Assembly (NCBI GenBank): GCA_963971285.1
Contig: OZ020248.1
Span: forward strand, 2,790,001 to 2,854,000
Reading direction: 5' to 3'
Source of the DNA: Astropecten irregularis
Lineage: Eukaryota > Echinodermata > Asteroidea > Paxillosida > Astropectinidae
DNA: 64,000 nt
Shown here: positions 49,461 through 62,633 of the stretch, in pieces
Numbering within the stretch: the first letter of the stretch is position 1
Layout of the letters: each line of letters opens with the position of its first letter
Notes under the pieces: generated by a model
The model's database searches: none
What the model was told of the DNA's origin: nothing
Seen by the model: only the letters and a program-made list of their open reading frames with translations
Position numbers and translations under genes: made by a program

Positions 49461-50471
49461 AGAGTAGGGAAAGCTAAAAATGTATTTCCAAACACTGTTA
49501 AGGGCCAATCACGTTTATTCCAATTCCAGGCTATTCCAACACCAGCAGGGTTGTAATGTTTCTGGGTTAATCAGGAAAGTTAAACTTTCTCTTATGTTTC
49601 CTCCTCAATATATTTTAAATAAGAGAGTTGTGAGAGCTATGGAAATGAAGGATTGAAGAAATATGGCACTGGACCTCCTGCCTGGACTCTGGGCTTCCAT
49701 TTATGAGCAGTGTGATGCAATTGGGTGAGAAAAGTGGGTCTATTTCAGCCGCTTTTCCCTCTTCAAATTTGCAGAGGGATGTTTTTTTAATGGCTTCTTT
49801 GACTGGAGTGATCCATATACCTTGTTTTAAGGGGTGGTCAGCTGAGAATGAGTATATCTCAAAAATTCAAAGGTCAACCCACCATAAAATGAAAAGAAAA
49901 TGAAAGGTGACATATGTTTCATCATCATTTTCTTTTGTGCAACTTGAACAGCTGCGCGCAGGACACCAAATCACCAAGCTACCCCCCCCCCAAAAAAAAT
50001 CATGAAAAGAAATGGACACCCATGTCTATGGGAGTTTATTTACTTGAATGCAACCATAACGCGGGCGATCGGCGAGCCTCGGCACCGCCGTCCATACGCC
50101 GACCAAGTCGTAGGCCCGAACTCGTACGCCGACCGACTCGTACGCCAACCAACTCGTACGACGACCAACTCGTACGCCACCAGCACATTAAGATTGTACG
50201 TAGTTTGTATTAACAAAATAAACAAGCACTGAGTGTGCCGTGCTCGTCCACGTCGGTGGGGGGGCAAACCTAATTTGAATATAATCTTGATATAATAATT
50301 TCTCACACTACAACGTGCACTGTGTTCATCAGTCTAATTAATTAGCTTCGCTCTGTTGAGCTGACAAATTCATGTCAAAAGCAGGGGAATTATATCCTAT
50401 GGTTACCGAAAAAGTACAATACACACTGGCATAGGAACAGCTTAAAACGACGTCACATTCATAAGCCAATC
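49461..50471 (+). repeat. Satellite monomer 50
   Basis: 1,011 bp, tract C10/A8. T-to-C at 50085, an extra G in the G6 run near 50260 (G7), and A-to-G at 50434, all shared with unit 52. Confidence 0.97.
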
Positions 50472-51484
50472 AGAGTAGGGAAAGCTAAAAATGTATTTCC
50501 AAACACTGTTAAGGGCCAATCACGTTTATTCCAATTCCAGGCTATTCCAACACCAGCAGGGTTGTAATGTTTCTGGGTTAATCAGGAAAGTTAAACTTTC
50601 TCTTATGTTTCCTCCTCAATATATTTTAAATAAGAGAGTTGTGAGAGCTATGGAAATGAAGGATTGAAGAAATATGGCACTGGACCTCCTGCCTGGACTC
50701 TGGGCTTCCATTTATGAGCAGTGTGATGCAATTGGGTGAGAAAAGTGGGTCTATTTCAGCCGCTTTTCCCTCTTCAAATTTGCAGAGGGATGTTTTTTTA
50801 ATGGCTTCTTTGACTGGAGTGATCCATATACCTTGTTTTAAGGGGTGGTCAGCTGAGAATGAGTATATCTCAAAAATTCAAAGGTCAACCCACCATAAAA
50901 TGAAAAGAAAATGAAAGGTGACATATGTTTCATCATCATTTTCTTTTGTGCAACTTGAACAGCTGCGCGCAGGACACCAAATCACCAAGCTACCCCCCCC
51001 CCCAAAAAAAAAATCATGAAAAGAAATGGACACCCATGTCTATGGGAGTTTATTTACTTGAATGCAACCATAACGCGGGCGATCGGCGAGCCTCGGCATC
51101 GCCGTCCATACGCCGACCAAGTCGTAGGCCCGAACTCGTACGCCGACCGACTCGTACGCCAACCAACTCGTACGACGACCAACTCGTACGCCACCAGCAC
51201 ATTAAGATTGTACGTAGTTTGTATTAACAAAATAAACAAGCACTGAGTGTGCCGTGCTCGTCCACGTCGGTGGGGGGCAAACCTAATTTGAATATAATCT
51301 TGATATAATAATTTCTCACACTACAACGTGCACTGTGTTCATCAGTCTAATTAATTAGCTTCGCTCTGTTGAGCTGACAAATTCATGTCAAAAGCAGGGG
51401 AATTATATCCTATGGTTACCGAAAAAGTACAATACACACTGGCATAAGAACAGCTTAAAACGACGTCACATTCATAAGCCAATC
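50472..51484 (+). repeat. Satellite monomer 51
   Basis: 1,013 bp, tract C11/A10, the same as unit 53. No private change noticed. Confidence 0.97.
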
Positions 51485-52501
51485 AGAGTAGGGAAAGCTA
51501 AAAATGTATTTCCAAACACTGTTAAGGGCCAATCACGTTTATTCCAATTCCAGGCTATTCCAACACCAGCAGGGTTGTAATGTTTCTGGGTTAATCAGGA
51601 AAGTTAAACTTTCTCTTATGTTTCCTCCTCAATATATTTTAAATAAGAGAGTTGTGAGAGCTATGGAAATGAAGGATTGAAGAAATATGGCACTGGACCT
51701 CCTGCCTGGACTCTGGGCTTCCATTTATGAGCAGTGTGATGCAATTGGGTGAGAAAAGTGGGTCTATTTCAGCCGCTTTTCCCTCTTCAAATTTGCAGAG
51801 GGATGTTTTTTTAATGGCTTCTTTGACTGGAGTGATCCATATACCTTGTTTTAAGGGGTGGTCAGCTGAGAATGAGTATATCTCAAAAATTCAAAGGTCA
51901 ACCCACCATAAAATGAAAAGAAAATGAAAGGTGACATATGTTTCATCATCATTTTCTTTTGTGCAACTTGAACAGCTGCGCGCAGGACACCAAATCACCA
52001 AGCTACCCCCCCCCCCCCCCCAAAAAAAATCATGAAAAGAAATGGACACCCATGTCTATGGGAGTTTATTTACTTGAATGCAACCATAACGCGGGCGATC
52101 GGCGAGCCTCGGCACCGCCGTCCATACGCCGACCAAGTCGTAGGCCCGAACTCGTACGCCGACCGACTCGTACGCCAACCAACTCGTACGACGACCAACT
52201 CGTACGCCACCAGCACATTAAGATTGTACGTAGTTTGTATTAACAAAATAAACAAGCACTGAGTGTGCCGTGCTCGTCCACGTCGGTGGGGGGGCAAACC
52301 TAATTTGAATATAATCTTGATATAATAATTTCTCACACTACAACGTGCACTGTGTTCATCAGTCTAATTAATTAGCTTCGCTCTGTTGAGCTGACAAATT
52401 CATGTCAAAAGCAGGGGAATTATATCCTATGGTTACCGAAAAAGTACAATACACACTGGCATAGGAACAGCTTAAAACGACGTCACATTCATAAGCCAAT
52501 C
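51485..52501 (+). repeat. Satellite monomer 52
   Basis: 1,017 bp. Same three variants as unit 50 (52115, G7, 52464), each exactly 2,030 bp from its partner where measured, but the C run is 16 rather than 10. Confidence 0.97.
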
Positions 52502-53514
52502 AGAGTAGGGAAAGCTAAAAATGTATTTCCAAACACTGTTAAGGGCCAATCACGTTTATTCCAATTCCAGGCTATTCCAACACCAGCAGGGTTGTAATGT
52601 TTCTGGGTTAATCAGGAAAGTTAAACTTTCTCTTATGTTTCCTCCTCAATATATTTTAAATAAGAGAGTTGTGAGAGCTATGGAAATGAAGGATTGAAGA
52701 AATATGGCACTGGACCTCCTGCCTGGACTCTGGGCTTCCATTTATGAGCAGTGTGATGCAATTGGGTGAGAAAAGTGGGTCTATTTCAGCCGCTTTTCCC
52801 TCTTCAAATTTGCAGAGGGATGTTTTTTTAATGGCTTCTTTGACTGGAGTGATCCATATACCTTGTTTTAAGGGGTGGTCAGCTGAGAATGAGTATATCT
52901 CAAAAATTCAAAGGTCAACCCACCATAAAATGAAAAGAAAATGAAAGGTGACATATGTTTCATCATCATTTTCTTTTGTGCAACTTGAACAGCTGCGCGC
53001 AGGACACCAAATCACCAAGCTACCCCCCCCCCCAAAAAAAAAATCATGAAAAGAAATGGACACCCATGTCTATGGGAGTTTATTTACTTGAATGCAACCA
53101 TAACGCGGGCGATCGGCGAGCCTCGGCATCGCCGTCCATACGCCGACCAAGTCGTAGGCCCGAACTCGTACGCCGACCGACTCGTACGCCAACCAACTCG
53201 TACGACGACCAACTCGTACGCCACCAGCACATTAAGATTGTACGTAGTTTGTATTAACAAAATAAACAAGCACTGAGTGTGCCGTGCTCGTCCACGTCGG
53301 TGGGGGGCAAACCTAATTTGAATATAATCTTGATATAATAATTTCTCACACTACAACGTGCACTGTGTTCATCAGTCTAATTAATTAGCTTCGCTCTGTT
53401 GAGCTGACAAATTCATGTCAAAAGCAGGGGAATTATATCCTATGGTTACCGAAAAAGTACAATACACACTGGCATAAGAACAGCTTAAAACGACGTCACA
53501 TTCATAAGCCAATC
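52502..53514 (+). repeat. Satellite monomer 53
   Basis: 1,013 bp, tract C11/A10. No difference from unit 51 noticed. Confidence 0.97.
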
Positions 53515-54529
53515 AGAGTAGGGAAAGCTAAAAATGTATTTCCAAACACTGTTAAGGGCCAATCACGTTTATTCCAATTCCAGGCTATTCCAACACCAGC
53601 AGGGTTGTAATGTTTCTGGGTTAATCAGGAAAGTTAAACTTTCTCTTATGTTTCCTCCTCAATATATTTTAAATAAGAGAGTTGTGAGAGCTATGGAAAT
53701 GAAGGATTGAAGAAATATGGCACTGGACCTCCTGCCTGGACTCTGGGCTTCCATTTATGAGCAGTGTGATGCAATTGGGTGAGAAAAGTGGGTCTATTTC
53801 AGCCGCTTTTCCCTCTTCAAATTTGCAGAGGGATGATTTTTTAATGGCTTCTTTGACTGGAGTGATCCATATACCTTGTTTTAAGGGGTGGTCAGCTGAG
53901 AATGAGTATATCTCAAAAATTCAAAGGTCAACCCACCATAAAATGAAAAGAAAATGAAAGGTGACATATGTTTCATCATCATTTTCTTTTGTGCAACTTG
54001 AACAGCTGCGCGCAGGACACCAAATCACCAAGCTACCCCCCCCCCCCCAAAAAAAAAATCATGAAAAGAAATGGACACCCATGTCTATGGGAGTTTATTT
54101 ACTTGAATGCAACCATAACGCGGGCGATCGGCGAGCCTCGGCATCGCCGTCCATACGCCGACCAAGTCGTAGGCCCGAACTCGTACGCCGACCGACTCGT
54201 ACGCCAACCAACTCGTACGACGACCAACTCGTACGCCACCAGCACATTAAGATTGTACGTAGTTTGTATTAACAAAATAAACAAGCACTGAGTGTGCCGT
54301 GCTCGTCCACGTCGGTGGGGGGCAAACCTAATTTGAATATAATCTTGATATAATAATTTCTCACACTACAACGTGCACTGTGTTCATCAGTCTAATTAAT
54401 TAGCTTCGCTCTGTTGAGCTGACAAATTCATGTCAAAAGCAGGGGAATTATATCCTATGGTTACCGAAAAAGTACAATACACACTGGCATAAGAACAGCT
54501 TAAAACGACGTCACATTCATAAGCCAATC
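53515..54529 (+). repeat. Satellite monomer 54
   Basis: 1,015 bp, tract C13/A10. Private T-to-A at 53836. Confidence 0.97.
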
Positions 54530-55545
54530 AGAGTAGGGAAAGCTAAAAATGTATTTCCAAACACTGTTAAGGGCCAATCACGTTTATTCCAATTCCAGGC
54601 TATTCCAACACCAGCAGGGTTGTAATGTTTCTGGGTTAATCAGGAAAGTTAAACTTTCTCTTATGTTTCCTCCTCAATATATTTTAAATAAGAGAGTTGT
54701 GAGAGCTATGGAAATGAAGGATTGAAGAAATATGGCACTGGACCTCCTGCCTGGACTCTGGGCTTCCATTTATGAGCAGTGTGATGCAATTGGGTGAGAA
54801 AAGTGGGTCTATTTCAGCCGCTTTTCCCTCTTCAAATTTGCAGAGGGATGTTTTTTTAATGGCTTCTTTGACTGGAGTGATCCATATACCTTGTTTTAAG
54901 GGGTGGTCAGCTGAGAATGAGTATATCTCAAAAATTCAAAGGTCAACCCACCATAAAATGAAAAGAAAATGAAAGGTGACATATGTTTCATCATCATTTT
55001 CTTTTGTGCAACTTGAACAGCTGCGCGCAGGACACCAAATCACCAAGCTACCCCCCCCCCCCAAAAAAAAAAAATCATGAAAAGAAATGGACACCCATGT
55101 CTATGGGAGTTTATTTACTTGAATGCAACCATAACGCGGGCGATCGGCGAGCCTCGGCATCGCCGTCCATACGCCGACCAAGTCGTAGGCCCGAACTCGT
55201 ACGCCGACCGACTCGTACGCCAACCAACTCGTACGACGACCAACTCGTACGCCACCAGCACATTAAGATTGTACGTAGTTTGTATTAACAAAATAAACAA
55301 GCACTGAGTGTGCCGTGCTCGTCCACGTCGGTGGGGGGCAAACCTAATTTGAATATAATCTTGATATAATAATTTCTCACACTACAACGTGCACTGTGTT
55401 CATCAGTCTAATTAATTAGCTTCGCTCTGTTGAGCTGACAAATTCATGTCAAAAGCAGGGGAATTATATCCTATGGTTACCGAAAAAGTACAATACACAC
55501 TGGCATAAGAACAGCTTAAAACGACGTCACATTCATAAGCCAATC
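54530..55545 (+). repeat. Satellite monomer 55
   Basis: 1,016 bp, tract C12/A12. No private change noticed. Confidence 0.97.
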
Positions 55546-56558
55546 AGAGTAGGGAAAGCTAAAAATGTATTTCCAAACACTGTTAAGGGCCAATCACGTT
55601 TATTCCAATTCCAGGCTATTCCAACACCAGCAGGGTTGTAATGTTTCTGGGTTAATCAGGAAAGTTAAACTTTCTCTTATGTTTCCTCCTCAATATATTT
55701 TAAATAAGAGAGTTGTGAGAGCTATGGAAATGAAGGATTGAAGAAATATGGCACTGGACCTCCTGCCTGGACTCTGGGCTTCCATTTATGAGCAGTGTGA
55801 TGCAATTGGGTGAGAAAAGTGGGTCTATTTCAGCCGCTTTTCCCTCTTCAAATTTGCAGAGGGATGTTTTTTTAATGGCTTCTTTGACTGGAGTGATCCA
55901 TATACCTTGTTTTAAGGGGTGGTCAGCTGAGAATGAGTATATCTCAAAAATTCAAAGGTCAACCCACCATAAAATGAAAAGAAAATGAAAGGTGACATAT
56001 GTTTCATCATCATTTTCTTTTGTGCAACTTGAACAGCTGCGCGCAGGACACCAAATCACCAAGCTACCCCCCCCCCAAAAAAAAAAATCATGAAAAGAAA
56101 TGGACACCCATGTCTATGGGAGTTTATTTACTTGAATGCAACCATAACGCGGGCGATCGGCGAGCCTCGGCATCGCCGTCCATACGCCGACCAAGTCGTA
56201 GGCCCGAACTCGTACGCCGACCGACTCGTACGCCAACCAACTCGTACGACGACCAACTCGTACGCCACCAGCACATTAAGATTGTACGTAGTTTGTATTA
56301 ACAAAATAAACAAGCACTGAGTGTGCCGTGCTCGTCCACGTCGGTGGGGGGCAAACCTAATTTGAATATAATCTTGATATAATAATTTCTCACACTACAA
56401 CGTGCACTGTGTTCATCAGTCTAAATAATTAGCTTCGCTCTGTTGAGCTGACAAATTCATGTCAAAAGCAGGGGAATTATATCCTATGGTTACCGAAAAA
56501 GTACAATACACACTGGCATAAGAAAAGCTTAAAACGACGTCACATTCATAAGCCAATC
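55546..56558 (+). repeat. Satellite monomer 56
   Basis: 1,013 bp, tract C10/A11. Private T-to-A at 56425 (breaks the 12-bp palindrome) and C-to-A at 56525. Confidence 0.97.
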
Positions 56559-57566
56559 AGAGTAGGGAAAGCTAAAAATGTATTTCCAAACACTGTTAAG
56601 GGCCAATCACGTTTATTCCAATTCCAGGCTATTCCAACACCAGCAGGGTTGTAATGTTTCTGGGTTAATCAGGAAAGTTAAACTTTCTCTTATGTTTCCT
56701 CCTCAATATATTTTAAATAAGAGAGTTGTGAGAGCTATGGAAATGAAGGATTGAAGAAATATGGCACTGGACCTCCTGCCTGGACTCTGGGCTTCCATTT
56801 ATGAGCAGTGTGATGCAATTGGGTGAGAAAAGTGGGTCTATTTCAGCCGCTTTTCCCTCTTCAAATTTGCAGAGGGATGTTTTTTTAATGGCTTCTTCGA
56901 CTGGAGTGATCCATATACCTTGTTTTAAGGGGTGGTCAGCTGAGAATGAGTATATCTCAAAAATTCAAAGGTCAACCCACCATAAAATGAAAAGAAAATG
57001 AAAGGTGACATATGTTTCATCATCATTTTCTTTTGTGCAACTTGAACAGCTGCGCGCAGGACACCAAATCACCAAGCTACCCCCCAAAAAAAAAATCATG
57101 AAAAGAAATGGACACCCATGTCTGTGGGAGTTTATTTACTTGAATGCAACCATAACGCGGGCGATCGGCGAGCCTCGGCATCGCCGTCCATACGCCGACC
57201 AAGTCGTAGGCCCGAACTCGTACGCCGACCGACTCGTACGCCAACCAACTCGTACGACGACCAACTCGTACGACACCAGAACATTAAGATTGTACGTAGT
57301 TTGTACTAACAAAATAAACAAGCACTGAGTGTGCCGTGCTCGTCCACGTCGGTGGGGGGCAAACCTAATTTGAATATAATCTTGATATAATAATTTCTCA
57401 CACTACAACGTGCACTGTGTTCATCAGTCTAATTAATTAGCTTCGCTCTGTTGAGCTGACAAATTCATGTCAAAAGCAGGGGAATTATATCCTATGGTTA
57501 CCGAAAAAGAACAATACACACTGGCATAAGAACAGCTTAAAACGACGTCACATTCATAAGCCAATC
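56559..57566 (+). repeat. Satellite monomer 57 (divergent)
   Basis: 1,008 bp, tract C6/A10 (shortest C run). Changes: T-to-C 56898 (as unit 45), A-to-G 57124, C-to-A 57273 and 57280, T-to-C 57306 (as unit 61), T-to-A 57510. Confidence 0.97.
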
Positions 57567-58576
57567 AGAGTAGGGAAAGCTAAAAATGTATTTCCAAACA
57601 CTGTTAAGGGCCAATCACGTTCATTCCAATTCCAGGCTATTCCAACACCAGCAGGGTTGTAATGTTTCTGGGTTAATCAGGAAAGTTAAACTTTCTCTTA
57701 TGTTTCCTCCTCAATATATTTTAAATAAGAGAGTTGTGAGAGCTATGGAAATGAAGGATTGAAGAAATATGGCACTGGACCTCCTGCCTGGACTCTGGGC
57801 TTCCATTTATGAGCAGTGTGATGCAATTGGGTGAGAAAAGTGGGTCTATTGCAGCCGCTTTTCCCTCTTCAAATTTGCGGATGGATGTTTTTTTAATGGC
57901 TTCTTTGACTGGAGTGATCCATATACCTTGTTTTAAGGGGTGGTCAGCTGAGAATGAGTATATCTCAAAAATTCAAAGGTCAACCCACCATAAAATGAAA
58001 AGAAAATGAAAGGTGACATATGTTTCATCATCATTTTCTTTTGTGCAACTTGAACAGCTGCGCGCAGGACACCAAATCACCAAGCTACCCCCCCCCCCCA
58101 AAAAATCATGAAAAGAAATGGACACCCATGTCTATGGGAGTTTATTTACTTGAATGCAACCATAACGCGGGCGATCGGCGAGCCTCGGCATCTCCGTCCA
58201 TACGCCGACCAAGTCGTAGGCCCGAACTCGTACGCCGACCGACTCGTACGCCAACCAACTCGTACGACGACCAACTCGTACGCCACCAGCACATTAAGAT
58301 TGTACGTAGTTTGTATTAACAAAATAAACAAGCACTGAGTGTGCCGTGCTCGTCCACGTCGGTGGGGGGCAAACCTAATTTGAATATAATCTTGATATAA
58401 TAATTTCTCACACTACAACGTGCACTGTGTTCATCAGTCTAATTAATTAGCTTCGCTCTGTTGAGCTGACAAATTCATGTCAAAAGCAGGGGAATTATAT
58501 CCTATGGTTACCGAAAAAGTACAATACACACTGGCATAAGAACAGCTTAAAACGACGTCACATTCATAAGCCAATC
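57567..58576 (+). repeat. Satellite monomer 58 (divergent)
   Basis: 1,010 bp, tract C12/A6. Changes: T-to-C 57622, T-to-G 57851, the paired A-to-G 57879 and G-to-T 57882 shared with units 60, 63 and 64, and G-to-T 58193. Confidence 0.97.
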
Positions 58577-59590
58577 AGAGTAGGGAAAGCTAAACATGTA
58601 TTTCCAAACACTGTTAAGGGCCAATCACGTTTATTCCAATTCCAGGCTATTCCAACACCAGCAGGGTTGTAATGTTTCTGGGTTAATCAGGAAAGTTAAA
58701 CTTTCTCTTATGTTTCCTCCTCAATATATTTTAAATAAGAGAGTTGTGAGAGCTATGGAAATGAAGGATTGAAGAAATATGGCACTGGACCTCCTGCCTG
58801 GACTCTGGGCTTCCATTTATGAGCAGTGTGATGCAATTGGGTGAGAAAAGTGGGTCTATTTCAGCCGCTTTTCCCTCTTCAAATTTGCAGAGGGATGTTT
58901 TTTTAATGGCTTCTTTGACTGGAGTGATCCATATACCTTGTTTTAAGGGGTGGTCAGCTGAGAATGAGTATATCTCAAAAATTCAAAGGTCAACCCACCA
59001 TAAAATGAAAAGAAAATGAAAGGTGACATATGTTTCATCATCATTTTCTTTTGTGCAACTTGAACAGCTGCGCGCAGGACACCAAATCACCAAGCTACCC
59101 CCCCCCCCCAAAAAAAAAATCATGAAAAGAAATGGACACCCATGTCTATGGGAGTTTATTTACTTGAATGCAACCATAACGCGGGCGATCGGCGAGCCTC
59201 GGCATCGCCGTCCATACGCCGACCAAGTCGTAGGCCCGAACTCGTACGCCGACCGACTCGTACGCCAACCAACTCGTACGACGACCAACTCGTACGCCAC
59301 CAGCACATTAAGATTGTACGTAGTTTGTATTAACAAAATAAACAAGCACTGAGTGTGCCGTGCTCGTCCACGTCGGTGGGGGGCAAACCTTATTTGAATA
59401 TAATCTTGATATAATAATTTCTCACACTACAACGTGCACTGTGTTCATCAGTCTAATTAATTAGCTTCGCTCTGTTGAGCTGACAAATTCATGTCAAAAG
59501 CAGGGGAATTATATCCTATGGTTACCGAAAAAGTACAATACACACTGGCATAAGAACAGCTTAAAACGACGTGACATTCATAAGCCAATC
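58577..59590 (+). repeat. Satellite monomer 59
   Basis: 1,014 bp, tract C12/A10. Private A-to-C 58595, A-to-T 59391 and C-to-G 59573, the last breaking GACGTCA to GACGTGA. Confidence 0.97.
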
Positions 59591-60606
59591 AGAGTAGGGA
59601 AAGCTAAAAATGTATTTCCAAACACTGTTAAGGGCCAATCACGTTTATTCCAATTCCAGGCTATTCCAACACCAGCAGGGTTGTAATGTTTCTGGGTTAA
59701 TCAGGAAAGTTAAACTTTCTCTTATGTTTCCTCCTCAATATATTTTAAATAAGAGAGTTGTGAGAGCTATGGAAATGAAGGATTGAAGAAATATGGCACT
59801 GGACCTCCTGCCTGGACTCTGGGCTTCCATTTATGAGCAGTGTGATGCAATTGGGTGAGAAAAGTGGGTCTATTTCAGCCGCTTTTCCCTCTTCAAATTT
59901 GCGGATGGATGTTTTTTTAATGGCTTCTTTGACTGGAGTGATCCATATACCTTGTTTTAAGGGGTGGTCAGCTGAGAATGAGTATATCTCAAAAATTCAA
60001 AGGTCAACCCACCATAAAATGAAAAGAAAATGAAAGGTGACATATGTTTCATCATCATTTTCTTTTGTGCAACTTGAACAGCTGCGCGCAGGACACCAAA
60101 TCACCAAGCTACCCCCCCCCCCCAAAAAAAAAAATCATGAAAAGAAATGGACACCCATGTCTATGGGAGTTTATTTACTTGAATGCAACCATAACGCGGG
60201 CGATCGGCGAGCCTCGGCATCGCCGTCCATACGCCGACCAAGTCGTAGGCCCGAACTCGTACGCCGACCGACTCGTACGCCAACCAACTCGTACGACGAC
60301 CAACTCGTACGCCACCAGCACATTAAGATTGTACGTAGTTTGTATTAACAAAATAAACAAGCACTGAGTGTGCCGTGCTCGTCCACGTCGGTGGGGGGGC
60401 AAACCTAATTTGAATATAATCTTGATATAATAATTTCTCACACTACAACGTGCACTGTGTTCATCAGTCTAATTAATTAGCTTCGCTCTGTTGAGCTGAC
60501 AAATTCATGTCAAAAGCAGGGGAATTATATCCTATGGTTACCGAAAAAGTACAATACACACTGGCATAAGAACAGCTTAAAACGACGTCACATTCATAAG
60601 CCAATC
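59591..60606 (+). repeat. Satellite monomer 60
   Basis: 1,016 bp, tract C12/A11, G7 run. Carries the paired GCGGATGG variant (59903, 59906). Confidence 0.97.
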
Positions 60607-61615
60607 AGAGTAGGGAAAGCTAAAAATGTATTTCCAAACACTGTTAAGGGCCAATCACGTTTATTCCAATTCCAGGCTATTCCAACACCAGCAGGGTTGT
60701 AATGTTTCTGGGTTAATCAGGAAAGTTAAACTTTCTCTTATGTTTCCTCCTCAATATATTTTAAATAACATAGTTGTCAGAGTATGGAAATGAAGGATTG
60801 AAGAAATATGGCACTGGACCTCCTGCCTGGACTCTGGGCTTCCATTTATGAGCAGTGTGATGCAATTGGGTGAGAAAAGTGGGTCTATTTCAGCCGCTTT
60901 TCCCTCTTCAAATTTGCAGAGGGATGTTTTTGTAATGGCTTCTTTGACTGGAGTGATTCATATACCTTGTTTTAAGGGGTGGTCAGCTGAGAATGAGTAT
61001 ATCTCAAAAATTCAAAGGTCAACCCACCATAAAATGAAAAGAAAATGAAAGGTGACATATGTTTCATCATCATTTTCTTTTGTGCAACTTGAACAGCTGC
61101 GCGCAGGACACCAAATCACCAAGCTACCCCCCCCAAAAAAAATCATGAAAAGAAATGGACACCCATGTCTATGGGAGTTTATTTACTTGAATGCAACCAT
61201 AACGCGGGCGATCGGCGAGCCTCGGCATCGCCGTCCATACGCCGACCAAGTCGTAGGCCCGAACTCGTACGCCGACCGACTCGTACGCCAACCAACTCGT
61301 ACGACGACCAACTCGTACGCGCCACCAGCACATTAAGATTGTACGTAGTTTGTACTAACAAAATAAACAAGCACTGAGTGTGCCGTGCTCGTCCACGTCG
61401 GTGGGGGGCAAACCTAATTTGAATATAATCTTGATATAATAATTTCTCACACTACAACGTGCACTGTGTTCATCAGTCTAATTAATTAGCTTCGCTCTGT
61501 TGAGCTGACAAATTCATGTCAAAAGCAGGGGAATTATATCCTATGGTTACCGAAAAAGTACAATACACACTGGCATAAGAACAGCTTAAAACGACGTCAC
61601 ATTCATAAGCCAATC
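60607..61615 (+). repeat. Satellite monomer 61 (divergent)
   Basis: 1,009 bp, tract C8/A8. Cluster at 60769-60783 (G-to-C, G-to-T, G-to-C and loss of one C), T-to-G 60932, C-to-T 60958, a 2-bp GC insertion near 61320 in the last 16-bp repeat, and T-to-C 61354 as in unit 57. Confidence 0.97.
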
Positions 61616-62633
61616 AGAGTAGGGAAAGCTAAAAATGTATTTCCAAACACTGTTAAGGGCCAATCACGTTTATTCCAATTCCAGGCTATTCCAACACCAG
61701 CAGGGTTGTAATGTTTCTGGGTTAATCAGGAAAGTTAAACTTTCTCTTATGTTTCCTCCTCAATATATTTTAAATAAGAGAGTTGTGAGAGCTATGGAAA
61801 TGAAGGATTGAAGAAAATATGGCACTGGACCTCCTGCCTGGACTCTGGGCTTCCATTTATGAGCAGTGTGATGCAATTGGGTGAGAAAAGTGGGTCTATT
61901 TCAGCCGCTTTTCCCTCTTCAAATTTGCAGAGGGATATTTTTTTAATGGCTTCTTTGACTGGAGTGATCCATATACCTTGTTTTAAGGGGTGGTCAGCTG
62001 AGAATGAGTATATCTCAAAAATTCAAAGGTCAACCCACCATAAAATGAAAAGAAAATGAAAGGTGACATATGTTTCATCATCATTTTCTTTTGTGCAACT
62101 TGAACAGCTGCGCGCAGGACACCAAATCACCAAGCTACCCCCCCCCCCAAAAAAAAAAAATCATGAAAAGAAATGGACACCCATGTCTATGGGAGTTTAT
62201 TTACTTGAATGCAACCATAACGCGGGCGATCGGCGAGCCTCGGCATCGCCGTCCATACGCCGACCAAGTCGTAGGCCCGAACTCGTACGCCGACCTACTC
62301 GTACGCCAACCAACTCGTACGACGACCAACTCGTATGCGCCACCAGCACATTAAGATTGTACGTAGTTTGTATTAACAAAATAAACAAGCACTGAGTGTG
62401 CCGTGCTCGTCCACGTCGGTGGGGGGCAAACCTAATTTGAATATAATCTTGATATAATAATTTCTCACACTACAACGTGCACTGTGTTCATCAGTCTAAT
62501 TAATTAGCTTCGCTCTGTTGAGCTGACAAATTCATGTCAAAAGCAGGGGAATTATATCCTATGGTTACCGAAAAAGTACAATACACACTGGCATAAGAAC
62601 AGCTTAAAACGACGTCACATTCATAAGCCAATC
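61616..62633 (+). repeat. Satellite monomer 62 (divergent)
   Basis: 1,018 bp, tract C11/A12. One extra A near 61814, G-to-A 61937, G-to-T 62296, C-to-T 62336, and the same GC insertion as unit 61 near 62338. Confidence 0.97.

Larger units (their letters stand above)
49461..53514 (+). repeat. Two-monomer duplication (units 50-51 and 52-53, 2,030 bp)
   Basis: Units 50 and 52 share three otherwise rare variants, and units 51 and 53 look identical including tract C11/A10. Marker distances are 2,030 bp (50085 to 52115, 50434 to 52464). Only the C run of unit 52 has since grown from 10 to 16, or that of unit 50 shrunk. Confidence 0.9.

Noticed and set aside
61808-62059. 83-codon ORF in unit 62
   Set aside because: A one-base A insertion near 61814 merely brings an upstream ATG into frame with the recurrent 66-codon ORF.
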